Source: Ariolimax columbianus (taxonomy: Eukaryota; Mollusca; Gastropoda; Stylommatophora; Arionidae). Taken from it: 64,000 nucleotides of DNA. The notes beneath the pieces are model-generated. The model had not been told where the DNA came from, did not search any database, and worked only from the letters and a program-made list of their open reading frames with translations. The DNA is taken from contig JAVGWX010000002.1 of assembly GCA_036924085.1 (NCBI GenBank), forward strand, positions 88,617,704 to 88,681,703, written 5' to 3'. Shown here one piece after another: positions 33,560-43,099 of this stretch. Each line of letters begins with the position of its first letter. The stretch's first letter is position 1. Both the position numbers and the translations under genes were made by a program.

Positions 33560-34110
33560 TCCAGTCAGGCACTGACCAGGACGTTGCATCAGGGTCAGAC
33601 ACAACATACTGACCAGGACGTCACATCAGGGTCAGGCACAACACACTGACCAGGACGTCACATCAGGGTCAGACACAACATACTGACCAGGACGTCACAT
33701 CAGGGTCAGACACAACATACTGACCAGGACGTCACATCAGGGTCAGAGACAACATACTGACCAGGACGTCACATCAGGGTCAGACACAACACACTGACCA
33801 GGACGTCACATCAGGGTCAGACACAACACACCGACGAAGACCACAATTTCTCTACCGTGTAGCGTTTCCTGGAAACAGGCTGTTTTCAAGGCAGCCTGTC
33901 TGTTGAGATGCGGATCGATGTGATCCCATGAGCGCAACGCAAATGAAGCAAAGGATAGCACAACCGTCTGGCAGACCTCGGTCCACCTTCATCAGCAGGC
34001 TAGGGATGTGAGGAAAGCTACCACTTACAACCCGCAACTGAACGTCCTTTTCAGGGCGCTCTGAAAGGTAAACTTACTGAATTTTGGCATTAAACAACAA
34101 ACAACAACAA
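33560..34110 (+). mobile_element. E1 core-array element, copy e (7-8 units)
   Basis: Seven to eight units of 37 bp (CATCAGGGTCAGACACAACA + TACTGACCAGGACGTCA; to 33,840). The right flank has GGCTGTTTTCAAGGCAGCC, AACGCAAATGAAGC and AACGTCCTTTTCAGGGCGC. The left flank is weak. Unit length equals that of copies d and f but the phase motif differs (ACTGACCAGGACGTCA). An E2 hairpin follows within 50 bp. Confidence 0.8.
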
Positions 34111-34127
34111 TAATAATTCATATTCTT

Positions 34128-34470
34128 CTTCTTCTTCTTCTTCGTTCGTTCTCAATCTTTCGCTACCAAACCCTGTAGTCCAGAGAACGGAATGCGTTGT
34201 GTCGTAGTTTACAGCTTGACTGCTTATTTGCACCTTTTGGTCCAACACATCCGACTTCAGCAAACATTTTTTGAGTACCAGGTTAGCATTCCCTCTTTGA
34301 TCCCTTCTCTTTATCTAGTATGCCCTGCTGCAGCCTGTTATCCACGATCACCGCGTGGAGGTGTAGAAGGGTCTTGGCAGCTCTGGTTCGCTAGCCCTAA
34401 CGCTAGCAGTCAGCTATGGGTCGCTAACCACTGCAGCTCATGCGCTGCTCAGCATCTTGATTACAATTCA
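34128..34470 (+). mobile_element. E2 hairpin-ended element
   Basis: (TTC)n at 34,124-34,143, then CGTTCGTTCTCAATC, CGCTACCAAACCCTG (half of the hairpin has been lost), AGAGAACGGAATGCG, CCTGTTATCCACGATCACC and CAGCTATGGGTCGCTAACC. It ends in the same region as the copy at 24.3 kb. No coding capacity. Confidence 0.7.
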
Positions 34471-34579
34471 TATTCAATTGCAGGGTACTATTCGCCGATA
34501 TGAATGTTCATTGAATGCACTAATCTTAGCGAGATCTGAACTTTGTCAGGTCAGGTCATCCCGTAACCGGTGAGGTCGT

Positions 34580-35040
34580 TAGGGCACACATGAATACACC
34601 CTCACAACACCACGCCACCCTTCTCTGTCAGCGACCGCTGCCTGTGCCTCTTCTGGTCGGAGATTGGTCCATTCGTTTATGTTGTCCTCCCATCTCTTTT
34701 TGGGACGGCCTCTTCGTCGTCTGCCTTGCACCTTTCCGCGGAGGATCGTATTTGCAAGACCATTTGATCTCGATATGTGACCGTAACAAGCGAGGTTCCT
34801 TCTTTTGACAGTTGCCAAAAGGTCTTCGAAAGGCTTTATTACTGTTGTAATTCTATCTCGTATTTCCTCATTTGTAACTCGATCTTTGTACGTGACGTTT
34901 AAAAGTCTTCGGAAACATCTTATCTCCAAGGCTTATATCCTTCGTTGAAGGTCAGCTGTAACTGTCCATGTCTCACACGCATAGAGGAATATTGGCAGGA
35001 CTAGTGTTCGCATTAATCGTGCCTAGTGCGAACCGTTTAT
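34580..35040 (-). mobile_element. RTE-like LINE RT C-terminal fragment
   Basis: The minus strand from 35,040 encodes LPIFLYACETWTV, then in a second frame MEIRCFRRLLNVTYKDRVTN, EEIRDRI, LLATVKRRNLACYGHISRS, ANTILRGKVQGRRRRGRPKK and RWEDNINEWT. The order CETWT, CFRRLLN, V+RR+L.WYGH..R, GRRRRGR.+KRWEDN is the standard end of RTE-type endonuclease-RT proteins in many marine animals. About 116 codons are open without stops after one shift, so decay is moderate. The RT palm and endonuclease are absent. Confidence 0.85.
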
Positions 35041-35274
35041 CTTGCCAGATTGTGTTGAGCCATGCACGCGCCGCTATTGTCTGTGCTATTTAAATATCTA
35101 GGGTCGATTGTCAGTGATGAAGGATTTCCTTTGAGCCAAGGTTTTCTGCTATATGACTATCCATATGCCTCGTGGTCTTCGTCGGGGTATATCTCTTCAT
35201 ATTGTTTTGTTTTGTTATGTTATTGACACGCAGTTGTGTCAATTGCGTTCCATTATCGTGTGATAGATGAATTT

Positions 35275-35995
35275 CTGGATGGGTGGATTGATCAATAAAT
35301 ATGTGGATTTATGGATGGCTTGATAAATGTTTTGATAGATGAATTGATTGGAGGATGGTTTGATGTATCTATTCATATATGGCTCGGCTATTTGAGATCG
35401 GTAGCCACCTCCTCTCCCTCGCTTTTACTTCCCGGACTGAACCGTTAACCATTTAAGGCTGAGTCAACCCTGGAACCGTTGTGGTCGGAAAAAACATTTC
35501 CGCCTCAACTTTGGAATGAACCCAGGACTACTCATATTAAAAGTGTTAATAGCTGGATTAATCCTCGGATGTAGTGATGTACAGATTGATCAATTGATGG
35601 ATGAATGGGTGAATGAATTGTTGTAGAGATTGAAGGACGCATTGACGGATGTATGCATGGATTGATAGATGAATGGATTTGTGGATGGATTGAAGAATGG
35701 ATTGATGTGTTGATTGTCGTACACATTTTTGGCTAGATAGATAGATGTATTGATGGATGAATTGGTGGATAGATGGTTGAATGGATTTAATGCGTATGGA
35801 TGGATTGATCCAGGGATGCATTTATGTATTAATTGAAAGGTGAATGGGAAATGGATTTTAAGAAAGATTGACGGCCGGATTGAAAGATGGCTTGACGGAT
35901 GTATAGGTGGGTTTATATGTAGATACATGGATGGATGATGGATATAAAGTTTTATAAATTGATGGATAGATGGAAGATGTATTGATGTGTGGATG
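35275..35995. repeat. degenerate GATG/GATT tetranucleotide array
   Basis: Imperfect GGAT/TGAT/GAAT tetranucleotides over two blocks (35,275-35,385 and 35,575-35,995), separated by about 190 bp of ordinary sequence. Confidence 0.85.
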
Positions 35996-36149
35996 GATAC
36001 ATGAATTAGATATCTTGGGTGAGAAGACCGAAAGGGTGTTGGCCAGAACGATGGAAAGACATTCAAGCACTAAAGAATGTAGCCAAGTGGAAGCAAATGT
36101 TCATGCAAATAGACATACAGCTAGAATAGAGATACATACCGTAAGGGAG

Positions 36150-36625
36150 CCATAAAAACACTAGCCAGGGAGGCAGATAGACAGACAGACAAGTAGATAG
36201 GCAATAACACATATATAGACAGACAGGAAGTTAGACAGACAGGAAAGTAAACAGACAGAAGGGATGACAGACATAGCAAAACAGGTAGATATGCAGAAAG
36301 ACAGATAAAAAAGTAAGTAGATAGGCACACACTTACAGACAGGAAGGGTAGACAGACAGGAAGATAGACAGACAAGTAGGTACACAGACACACACACACA
36401 CACATATATACATACATAGAGACAGACCGGAAGGCAGACAGACACACAGATAGACAGATCGACAAACATACAGAAAGACATAAGAGCAGATAGATAAACA
36501 AAATTATAAGAGAACTTACAAACTTGAACGCATACAGACAGACAGACAAACCGTTACGTAGACATTCCAACAAACAGACAGACACACACATACAAAGACA
36601 TACATACAAACACTGCCCTATTTTA
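36150..36625. repeat. degenerate GACA/GATA array
   Basis: AGACAGACAG-type tetranucleotides with many interruptions. The Cys/Leu/Ser-rich minus-strand frame is an artefact. Confidence 0.9.
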
Positions 36626-36919
36626 ACAAATGACGTGCAATTAATATCGACCTTTACACCGCCGCTACCACCGCAGCTACGACCACAAATGCACCATCTA
36701 ACGTTCAATGCCAACAAGCTATGTTTGACCGCCGATCGGTTAAACCTCCCAACCACCAATGAGGACTGTGTACATTAATGTTATCTGTGTGGACTGAAAC
36801 TTAACGCTGCAGTTCCCTGTTTTGTCACTTGGCGCGAGGTCATAAAACCAAGGCTTCTTACAGTGCATCTCTTGGTCTTTTGGTGGAGGTTGTGTATTTC
36901 TGAAGTTGGTCGAATATTT

Positions 36920-37535
36920 CCTTGATTCTTTCTGTTCTTCTTCTTCATCTTCTTCTTCTTTTTCTTTTTCTTTTTCTGTTTCTTCTTCTTCGTCGTATTC
37001 TTCTATCGTTTTAATTTTTTTTAAATGTTACTTCATCTTCTTTTTTTTCTTCCTCTTCTTTTTTTTCATTCTCGTTCTAGTTTTTCTTCTTCTTCTTCTT
37101 CTTCTCCTCCTCTTCTTCCTCTTCCTATTCTTGTTGTTCTTCTTCTTCTTCTCTTGTTCGTCGTCTTCTTTTCCGTCGTCTTCTTCTATCGTTTTCTTTT
37201 TATCTTTTATTTCTTCTTCTGTTTCATTCTCATTCTTCTTTCTTCTTCTTCATCTCCATCTTCTTCTTCGTCTTCTTCTCCGTCTTCGCCACCTTCTTCT
37301 CTACCTTCTCCTTCTTCTCCTTCTTCTTCTTCTTCTTCTTCTTCTTCTTCTTCTTCTCCTGTTTCTCCTTATTCTCCTTTTTCTTCTCCTTCTCCTCCTT
37401 CTGCATCTTCTTCTTCTTTTTATTCTTCTTCTTCCTCGTCTTCCTCCCCCTCTTTCTCCTCCACCTTTTCTCTTCCTCCTAATCGTCTTCCACTTCCTCC
37501 TCTTCTTCTTCTTTTTCTATTACTTTGTTCTTCTA
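36920..37535. repeat. TTC/CTT polypyrimidine tract, about 615 bp
   Basis: Nearly pure pyrimidine on the plus strand, mainly TTC triplets with TCC interruptions. It ends at an E2 copy. Low-complexity Ser/Leu frames are artefacts. Confidence 0.95.
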
Positions 37536-37539
37536 CTTA

Positions 37540-37785
37540 TGAGTTTTCCTTGAAAAGGACGTTTGTGACGTTGCATGGTAGTATACAGCGAGGCTGCGAT
37601 ATCTGAGCCTTTTGGTCCGACACGTCTGGTTTCAGCACGGCGTTTTTAGATCGGGCTTGCCTTCTCTCTCCGATCCCTATTCTTTGAGTCAGGCTGCAGG
37701 GCTGCAATCTATTTCCAGCGAGGTACGGTCATGATCAGTTACGTTCCACTGACCCAGATGCAGACGACCAGCTATGAGCCCTTTG
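37540..37785 (+). mobile_element. E2 variant copy
   Basis: GAAAAGGACGTTTGTGACG, GGCTGCGATATCTGAGCC, CCGACACGTCTGGTTTCAGC, GTCAGGCTGCA and TTTCCAGCGAGG match the minus-strand copy at 8,930-9,190. The canonical hairpin is replaced by CCTTGAAAAGGACG, which keeps the CCTTTTCAGG-like core. Confidence 0.65.
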
Positions 37786-38409
37786 GCTGCTGTCAGTTCA
37801 TTCACTTTCACACTTACGAATTCTTTATGGGGGTTATTCTTAGCGTACTGAAGAAGGTGGGTCTGATTCCTCCTCGATGTAGTTCCATGCAAGGATTCTG
37901 GACAGGATCGTCACTACTGAGATCACAATCTTTATCTTCACCTCTATGTCCTGGCTGCTCTAACACAACGTTTTTTCCAAGCGCACGGTAAGGATTTGAA
38001 ATGGTAAGTGGTCTTAGTCAGTATGCTGTATCTGACCTTGACGTTAACACAGCTTGAAGTTCTTGAATCAGTGAAGTGTGCAGCCCAGTGGACAGTGAGC
38101 TGGCTCACTCATCATGACTTGCTGATCATGGACCTACATCCGCTTCTATCACGTGTCGATTATCAGCTCTTTTCTTGATTGTCGCCCGTACCATTCTTTC
38201 AGGCTATCCATCATCTTCTTTCTCTGCTTTCCCCTGTCTCTTATTCCTGCTATCTTTACCCTTGTCACAACGTGCTCCAGGCCAACTCTTCTCATACTAT
38301 GCTGAAAAAAAGGATTGACTGTCTTGTTCTGGGCCGTGCAATAAGTTGTGTCCGTGCCCCTTTCGAGAACTGTATCATTAGTCTTCCTTGCTGGCTTTCT
38401 AGACTAGGA
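37786..38409. other. no recognisable feature
   Basis: No homology noticed. Confidence 0.4.
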
Positions 38410-38600
38410 TTACAGCGTGACTGTGGTTCGAGTTCACAGAAAGACAGAAACGAATTGGTGGCCGTGGTTCGCTCTTGTTACGACCACTCCTCCAGTTGAC
38501 CCAACTGTAAATGGGTACCTGACGTGTGAGTTGGGGACGTTAACAACAGCAAGGAAGGGAACTGGCCACCCCACCTCACATAGGCTATCTTCATCCCCAA
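38410..38600 (+). mobile_element. SINE family S2 fragment
   Basis: GTTGACCCAACTGTAAATGG, GTACCTGACGTGTG, AAGGAAGGGAACTGGCCACC and CCACCTCACATAGGCT are the S2 body blocks. A B-box-like GGTTCGAGTTC (38,430) marks a decayed head. Confidence 0.6.
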
Positions 38601-38849
38601 CGGCAATAGTTGTCATATGAATGACCTTTTACCTTCAATCAACAACAAATATTTCAGTTCCATGTGAAGCATTGATCATCAACAACTAAGTGTCATGCCA
38701 TCAAACGTGGATGGTTTGACGTTGACGTTGATACGTTGACGTTTTCGAGGCTTAAAGTTTTTACTCGATCAAGTGGCCAGCCCCATGTACAGCCCTGCTT
38801 AGCTGCCTCTTATACATATATATTTCTGACAGGTTACAGTGTCACTATA

Positions 38850-39205
38850 TTTGGTTCCAATTTTCGTACAGTACTTACCGTACAAAACCAACATCTCCAG
38901 GCGGCCGATAGCTTCACCTACCTAGGCAATACCTTCACTAGAGAAAGTGATATCCATTCTGAGGTTACCATCAGAATTCCACAGGCCAACTCTGCGTTTC
39001 GGAAGCTGCAAGCAGACGTCTACGAGTGACAAGGCATCAATGTCGCCAAAAATGTAAAGTTTATCATGCTGCAGTATTAACCACTCTGTTCCATGCCTGC
39101 GAAACATGGACATTGTATAGCAGCAGATCCATACAGTTACATTGATTTCACTTGCGCTGTCTGAGTAGACTGCGCTGGATAAGATCGAATGGCAAAGTCT
39201 TAGTT
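38850..39205 (+). mobile_element. RTE-like RT C-terminal fragment
   Basis: The plus strand encodes QAADSFTYLGNTFTRES then EVTIRIPQANSAFRKLQ. After a stop it gives VLTTLFHACETWTLYSSRS and CLSRLRWIRSNGKV. The order FTYLGNT, EV..RI..A..AF..L, LLYACETWT and CLR.I.GI.W.DKV is the thumb-to-C-terminus of RTE-type RTs. It is in about 120 codons with at least two stops. Upstream palm and downstream tail are missing. Confidence 0.75.
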
Positions 39206-39394
39206 TTAGTCGACCTGTAATTCTGCAGTGGCGGTTTGCCCTGTACAGGTCCCAGCTATGACATGAGCTGGCTGTAGCCGGGAAGAAGATTTCTTGCTTA
39301 ACGGGCAAGGCTCCAGCAACGTAATTCGCTGCGTTGGGTGAAGTGCCGCGGGGAGCGGGTATCCGATGTGCGATTACCACTTAATAGACTCAAG

Positions 39395-39465
39395 CTTAAT
39401 AGACTTGAACCCTCGACCTCCAGCACCTGAGGCGAACACCTTATCTCGAGACTACTGCCATCTCA
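39395..39465 (-). mobile_element. SINE family S3 head
   Basis: On the minus strand GGCAGTAGTCTCGAGATAAG + GTGTTCGCCTC and GAGGGTTCAAG correspond to the tRNA-like head at 58,335-58,405 (AGTAGTCTCGAGATAAGGTG). Confidence 0.55.
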
Positions 39466-39609
39466 ACCAATCAAACCATTTACTGCTTCCTGTAAAATAC
39501 ACGCCTTCTATTTCGTTTTGCCGACGTGTCCGTATATGGGCATGCATGTACCATGCGTCACGTTTATTGGCCCTTTCTGTCTGACGTATCTGCGTCTATC
39601 TGTCTTCTA

Positions 39610-40215
39610 TTTTTTTAAAATGGAGTGAACTGACGCAGGTCTCCTTGATCGAGCTGCAGGAAGAACCTGCGCCTAGACACTACTTGCCTTACGCAACATG
39701 GAAGTCACTAGACTCCGAACTGGTGTATCCCGAGCCAATAAAAAACTGAAAGAGAAAGGGACACAGAGTGATCAGACAAGCGATCGTGGAGCAACACAAG
39801 ACCCAGATCACCTGATGATGAGACATGTGACCGTGGAGAAACACGACCCAGATCACCTGATGATGAGACATTTGACCGTGGAGCAACATAAGACCACCTG
39901 ATGAGGAGACATGTGACCGTGGAGCAACACAAGACCACCTGATGATGAGACATGTGACCGTGGAGCAACACAAGATCCAGATCACCTGATGATGAGACAT
40001 GTGACCGTGGAGCAACACAAGATCCAGATCACCTGATGATGAAACATGTGACCGTGGAGCAACACAAGACCGCCTTATGTTGAGACATGTGACCGTGGAG
40101 CAACATAAGACCACCTCATGATGAGACATGTGACTGTGGAGCAACACAAGACCCAGATCACCTGATGATCTGCACAATAATTCTGGAAACATACAATATA
40201 GATGCCGTTTTTATA
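39610..40215 (+). mobile_element. decayed LINE tail with an internal 47-bp array
   Basis: IELQEEPAPRHYLPYATWK then VTRLRTGVSRANKKLKEKG match the young copy at 19.57-20.29 kb (IELKEEAAPGHHIPYAVWK, SRLRTGVSR). The zinc-knuckle segment that follows (CDRGATQDPDHLMM) is present in about nine tandem copies (39,781-40,170). After the array LETYNID resumes the expected order (LPETYDMM in the young copy). So the array lies inside the coding sequence and was made from it. Frameshifts and the 47-bp period make the product non-functional. Confidence 0.8.
39781..40170. repeat. 47-bp minisatellite made of LINE zinc-knuckle coding sequence
   Basis: The unit is ACATGTGACCGTGGAGCAAC + ACAAGACCCAGATCACC + TGATGATGAG. 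Some units lack about 10 bp (CCCAGATCA) and so are 36-39 bp. About nine copies. Translation of one unit gives CDRGATQDPDHLM. Confidence 0.9.
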
Positions 40216-40250
40216 GGGAATCACAAGACATTTCCTCTGAATTAAAATTT

Positions 40251-40482
40251 TTTAAAATTTTATTTGCGTTCGCCTTATTTCTCTATTCCCCAAGGCGATG
40301 TGCGTTGCGCTGTGGTTTTCATTTTGCGCCTGTCGGCATGCATTTTATGTAAGGGTCTGCTTCCTCCTGCATTTTCTAAGGGTTTGCTTCCCCGGGGTAA
40401 CGACCGGTGCTGTGATGGGGATCGAATCCTGCACCTTTGGGTTGTCAGCCGTACCACTTAACCACTAGGCCACGCCCTCCCC
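40251..40482 (-). mobile_element. SINE family S1 (tRNA-derived), full length
   Basis: On the minus strand: A-box-like GGCCTAGTGGTTAAGTGG, B box GGATTCGATCC, then GGTCGTTACCCCGGGGAAGC and AGGAGGAAGCAGACCC, ending in an A/T-rich tail. It is flanked by GAATTAAAATTT (40,239-40,250) and GAATTAACATTT (40,483-40,494), a 12-bp target-site duplication with one mismatch. Copies at 47.25 and 51.29 kb share the whole body. Confidence 0.85.
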
Positions 40483-40494
40483 GAATTAACATTT

Positions 40495-40899
40495 GAAACA
40501 TGATATCTGACAAGGTATCCAGGGAACAGAATGTAAGTTTGATTATGTCTCTTCTAGTCACCACAACACCTTTTTGGACATTATATTTCACCTGTCGTGT
40601 TCTTTTGTCTTTGTTAGGAACCATGTCAGACACTAATAACGGAGAGTTGAAATGAATTTACTGTTAGTCATTTTTGTGTGTGTTGTTGGTTTTCATTAGA
40701 GAGATTGAATTTCTTGTAATTGCGACACATGATGTGCAACCCGTTTTTGTATTTAGCGATTAATTTTCATCTCCCTGTTCACCCAGGTTTTCCCACGTAT
40801 CTGAATTCATAAAGTGTGAAATATGATGTTTCTGGCCTGAGAATATAGATATTTTTGAGAATAACAATACACACGCGCACGCAACGTGGGCGTTCAAAT
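40495..40899. other. no recognisable feature
   Basis: AT-rich; no homology noticed. Confidence 0.4.
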
Positions 40900-42110
40900 A
40901 TATATGTATTGAGGTCAACTCACTGCAGAGCATATGTCCTCAACAAATACTCGCCAGGTTTACCTATCAAGTGCGATCCAAGTGCAGCTTTTCCCGTCGA
41001 ATCTGCTTGTTTTAAATTTGTCTCGACTTCCGTTCTCCGTGAGTGTTTAGGTCTGCCCCTACTTTTCCTGTCCTGAGAATTCCAGAACAGTGACTGTCTT
41101 GTAATGCTGTCAGCTTGTTTCAGAAATGTATGTCATATCCATCGGCATCGAATTCTATTTACGTCTGTCCCCACTCGCATCTGGGCGGTTCTTTTCCACA
41201 TGTCCATGCTAATGACTTTATCATACCATTTTATTACCTCAATTCTTCGCAAGCATCCACTCATGAGAGTGTGGACTTTTGTAGTTGTACTTGCCTTCGT
41301 TATCTACGTCACGGATCTATTGTAGCTTTACCTGCCTTTGTTCTCTATGTCACGGATCCATTGTAGCTGTACCTGCCTTTGTTCTCTATGTCACGGATCT
41401 ATTGTAGCTGTACCTGCCTTTGTTCTCTATGTCACGGATCCATTGTAGCTGTACCTGTCTTTTGTTCTCTACGTCACGGATCCATTGTAGCTGTACCTGC
41501 CTTTGTTCTCTATGTCACGGATCCATTGTCGCTGTACCTGTCTTTGTTTTCTATGTCATGGATCCATTGTAGCTGTACCTGCCTTTGTTCTCTACGTCAC
41601 GGATCCATTGTAGTTGTACCTGCCTTTGTTCTCTACGTCACGGATCCATTGTAGCTGTACCTGTCTTTGTTCTCTACGTCACGGATCCATTGTAGCTGTA
41701 CCTGTCTTTGTTCTCTACGTCACGGATCCATACAATAGTTCTGGCTGTACACTGAAGTTGAAGATCCGTGTTTTTGTTGCCGACTTAATTTTGTTTGGAT
41801 TTCCCCAAATTCCCTAAAGCAGTAATTTCTCATTTCGCCTTCTGTATTCTTAACTTGATATCAAATCAGTAACACCGACCTTGTCTATATTGGTCCCAGG
41901 GCATATGAATGAATCTACCCTTTGTAGTTCCGTGTCTCCCAGTACAATCTTATTGTTGTCAGGCGCTTTTATTTTCAGAATCTTGTGTTTTTTTCTCTGA
42001 ACACTCAGACCTAATGTCAGTGATAGTTCAGTTTTGTCTTGTCAACTTGTGCCATGAGGCGTTGTGGGGAGTTGTAGTTTGTCGTCCAAGTCCAGGTGCG
42101 TCCCTAAATT
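40900..42110 (-). mobile_element. RTE-like LINE fragment with an internal 41-bp array
   Basis: From about 42,030 the minus strand encodes GLSVQRKKHKILKIKA and LQRVDSFICPGTNID (palm-to-thumb segment). Then comes the array (41,730-41,281), then TKASTTTKVHTLMSGCLRRI, KWYDKVISMDMWKRTAQ and HTFLKQADSITRQSLFWNSQ. The last block is the degenerate WIGHTLRK...ITRQAL.WNPQG end of RTE-type proteins. The array unit matches the ETWR.TKA segment directly preceding TTTKV. Below 40,990 lies a probable 3' untranslated part (shared with 743-775). Dead copy with several stops. Confidence 0.7.
41281..41730. repeat. 41-bp minisatellite inside LINE coding sequence
   Basis: Eleven units of GTAGCTGTACCTGCCTTTGT + TCTCTATGTCACGGATCCAT + T with scattered substitutions; one unit has an extra T. 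On the minus strand the unit gives SVT.RTKAGTAT, close to the adjacent single-copy SVT.ITKASTTT. Confidence 0.95.
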
Positions 42111-42129
42111 AGTCGTTATACATATTTAT

Positions 42130-43095
42130 AATTTCTGCAACATTTTCTATCTATTTCGTTCTCGATCTACCACGGTTACGAAAATCCGATCGCTGCGCGT
42201 TATAGGTTCACAATGGTAGTTGGCCAAGTTGCATTCTCATTATGTGGGGCCAAACGATTTCTTCTTCTTCTTCTTCTTCTTCTTACGCTGTCAGACGTCG
42301 ACCTTTATTTTTTCGAAAAAAGCAGCGGTCATCCTGAGGATGCCAAACGATTTGATTTTCTGCCCATAAATATATTGAGTACAGGATCTTCCTTCAGCGA
42401 TGTTTCGCACCTCTGCTTTCTGCATTTTGTCTATCCTAGTTATGCTGATTGTTTTGCGGAGCCATCTCATCTCATATGTCGTGATCTTTGTTTCTAGAAC
42501 TTTTATTAAAGTTCACGTTTGGCACTAGTAACAGAGAGTTAGCATGAATATGCTGTTAATCAGTAGTGTTTTTGTGGACCTGTTTTTGTTAGGGTGTTTC
42601 AATGATCGTGACATCTGGAATGCAATAACTTTCGCTTTTTAGCCCCTGATCTTAATTTCTCTGCCTAGGCCTCCATCTTGTGTTAAAACACTGTCAGATT
42701 ACTTGATTTCCTGCATCTGTCTTATCTTCGTCCAGTTTACCATAGTGTTCAAGTTTTCAGTAGATATGCTTATCTGCGCAGAACTATTCTATTTGGCGCG
42801 CTAGCATCATTAAAGGTGAATGGATCGTAGATTGGAAATCCATACAGTGTCTTTCGCACACATATTTGAGCGCAGATGTTGCTGCAGATCATCTTCACTC
42901 TCAAGTAGAAGGCATTGATCATCTGAGAAAATGATGTTCATTTAACACATCCGCCTCGAGCCTTTATTCCTTGGTCTACTTGGATAGATGTCCAATTTGG
43001 CTGTCAGCGTTATTCTGTCCATGTATGTGTTGGAGATAAGTGGCGAGAAGTGACACATCCTTGTCTCACCCCGACATTCTCTATTGTTTCAGAAT
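42130..43095 (-). mobile_element. Jockey/RTE-like LINE fragment (family D), copy 3
   Basis: From 43,095 the minus strand reads NVGVRQGCVTS (the VRQGC block), FSDDQCLLLESEDDLQQHLR (degenerate FADDQ motif C), LINSIFMLTLCY.CQT, TYEMRWLRKTISITRIDKM and, past an 81-bp insertion, a tail toward 42,130. Motifs match family D at 10.35-11.76 and 52.43-53.26 kb. The catalytic FADD reads FSDD. Its 5' end abuts a 3'-truncated I-like element at about 43,095. Confidence 0.75.
42249..42353 (-). mobile_element. 81-bp I-like LINE micro-insertion with 12-bp target-site duplication
   Basis: GCCAAACGATTT occurs at 42,249-42,260 and 42,342-42,353. Between them is a (CTT)n tail and the last 55 bp or so of an I-like LINE: TACGCTGTCAGACGTCGAC...TTTTTCGAAAAAAGCAGCGG, the same end as at 59,285-59,345 and, on the plus strand, 31,190-31,245. 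It sits inside the family D fragment and interrupts its tail. Confidence 0.9.
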
Positions 43096-43099
43096 TCTC

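Noticed and set aside
35390..35550. Possible SINE head on the minus strand (GGGTTCATTCC)
   Set aside because: No A box at a suitable distance and no match to the SINE families in the window.
36906..37606. Ser/Leu/Phe-rich open frames that look like membrane proteins
   Set aside because: They are translations of a TTC/CTT polypyrimidine tract.
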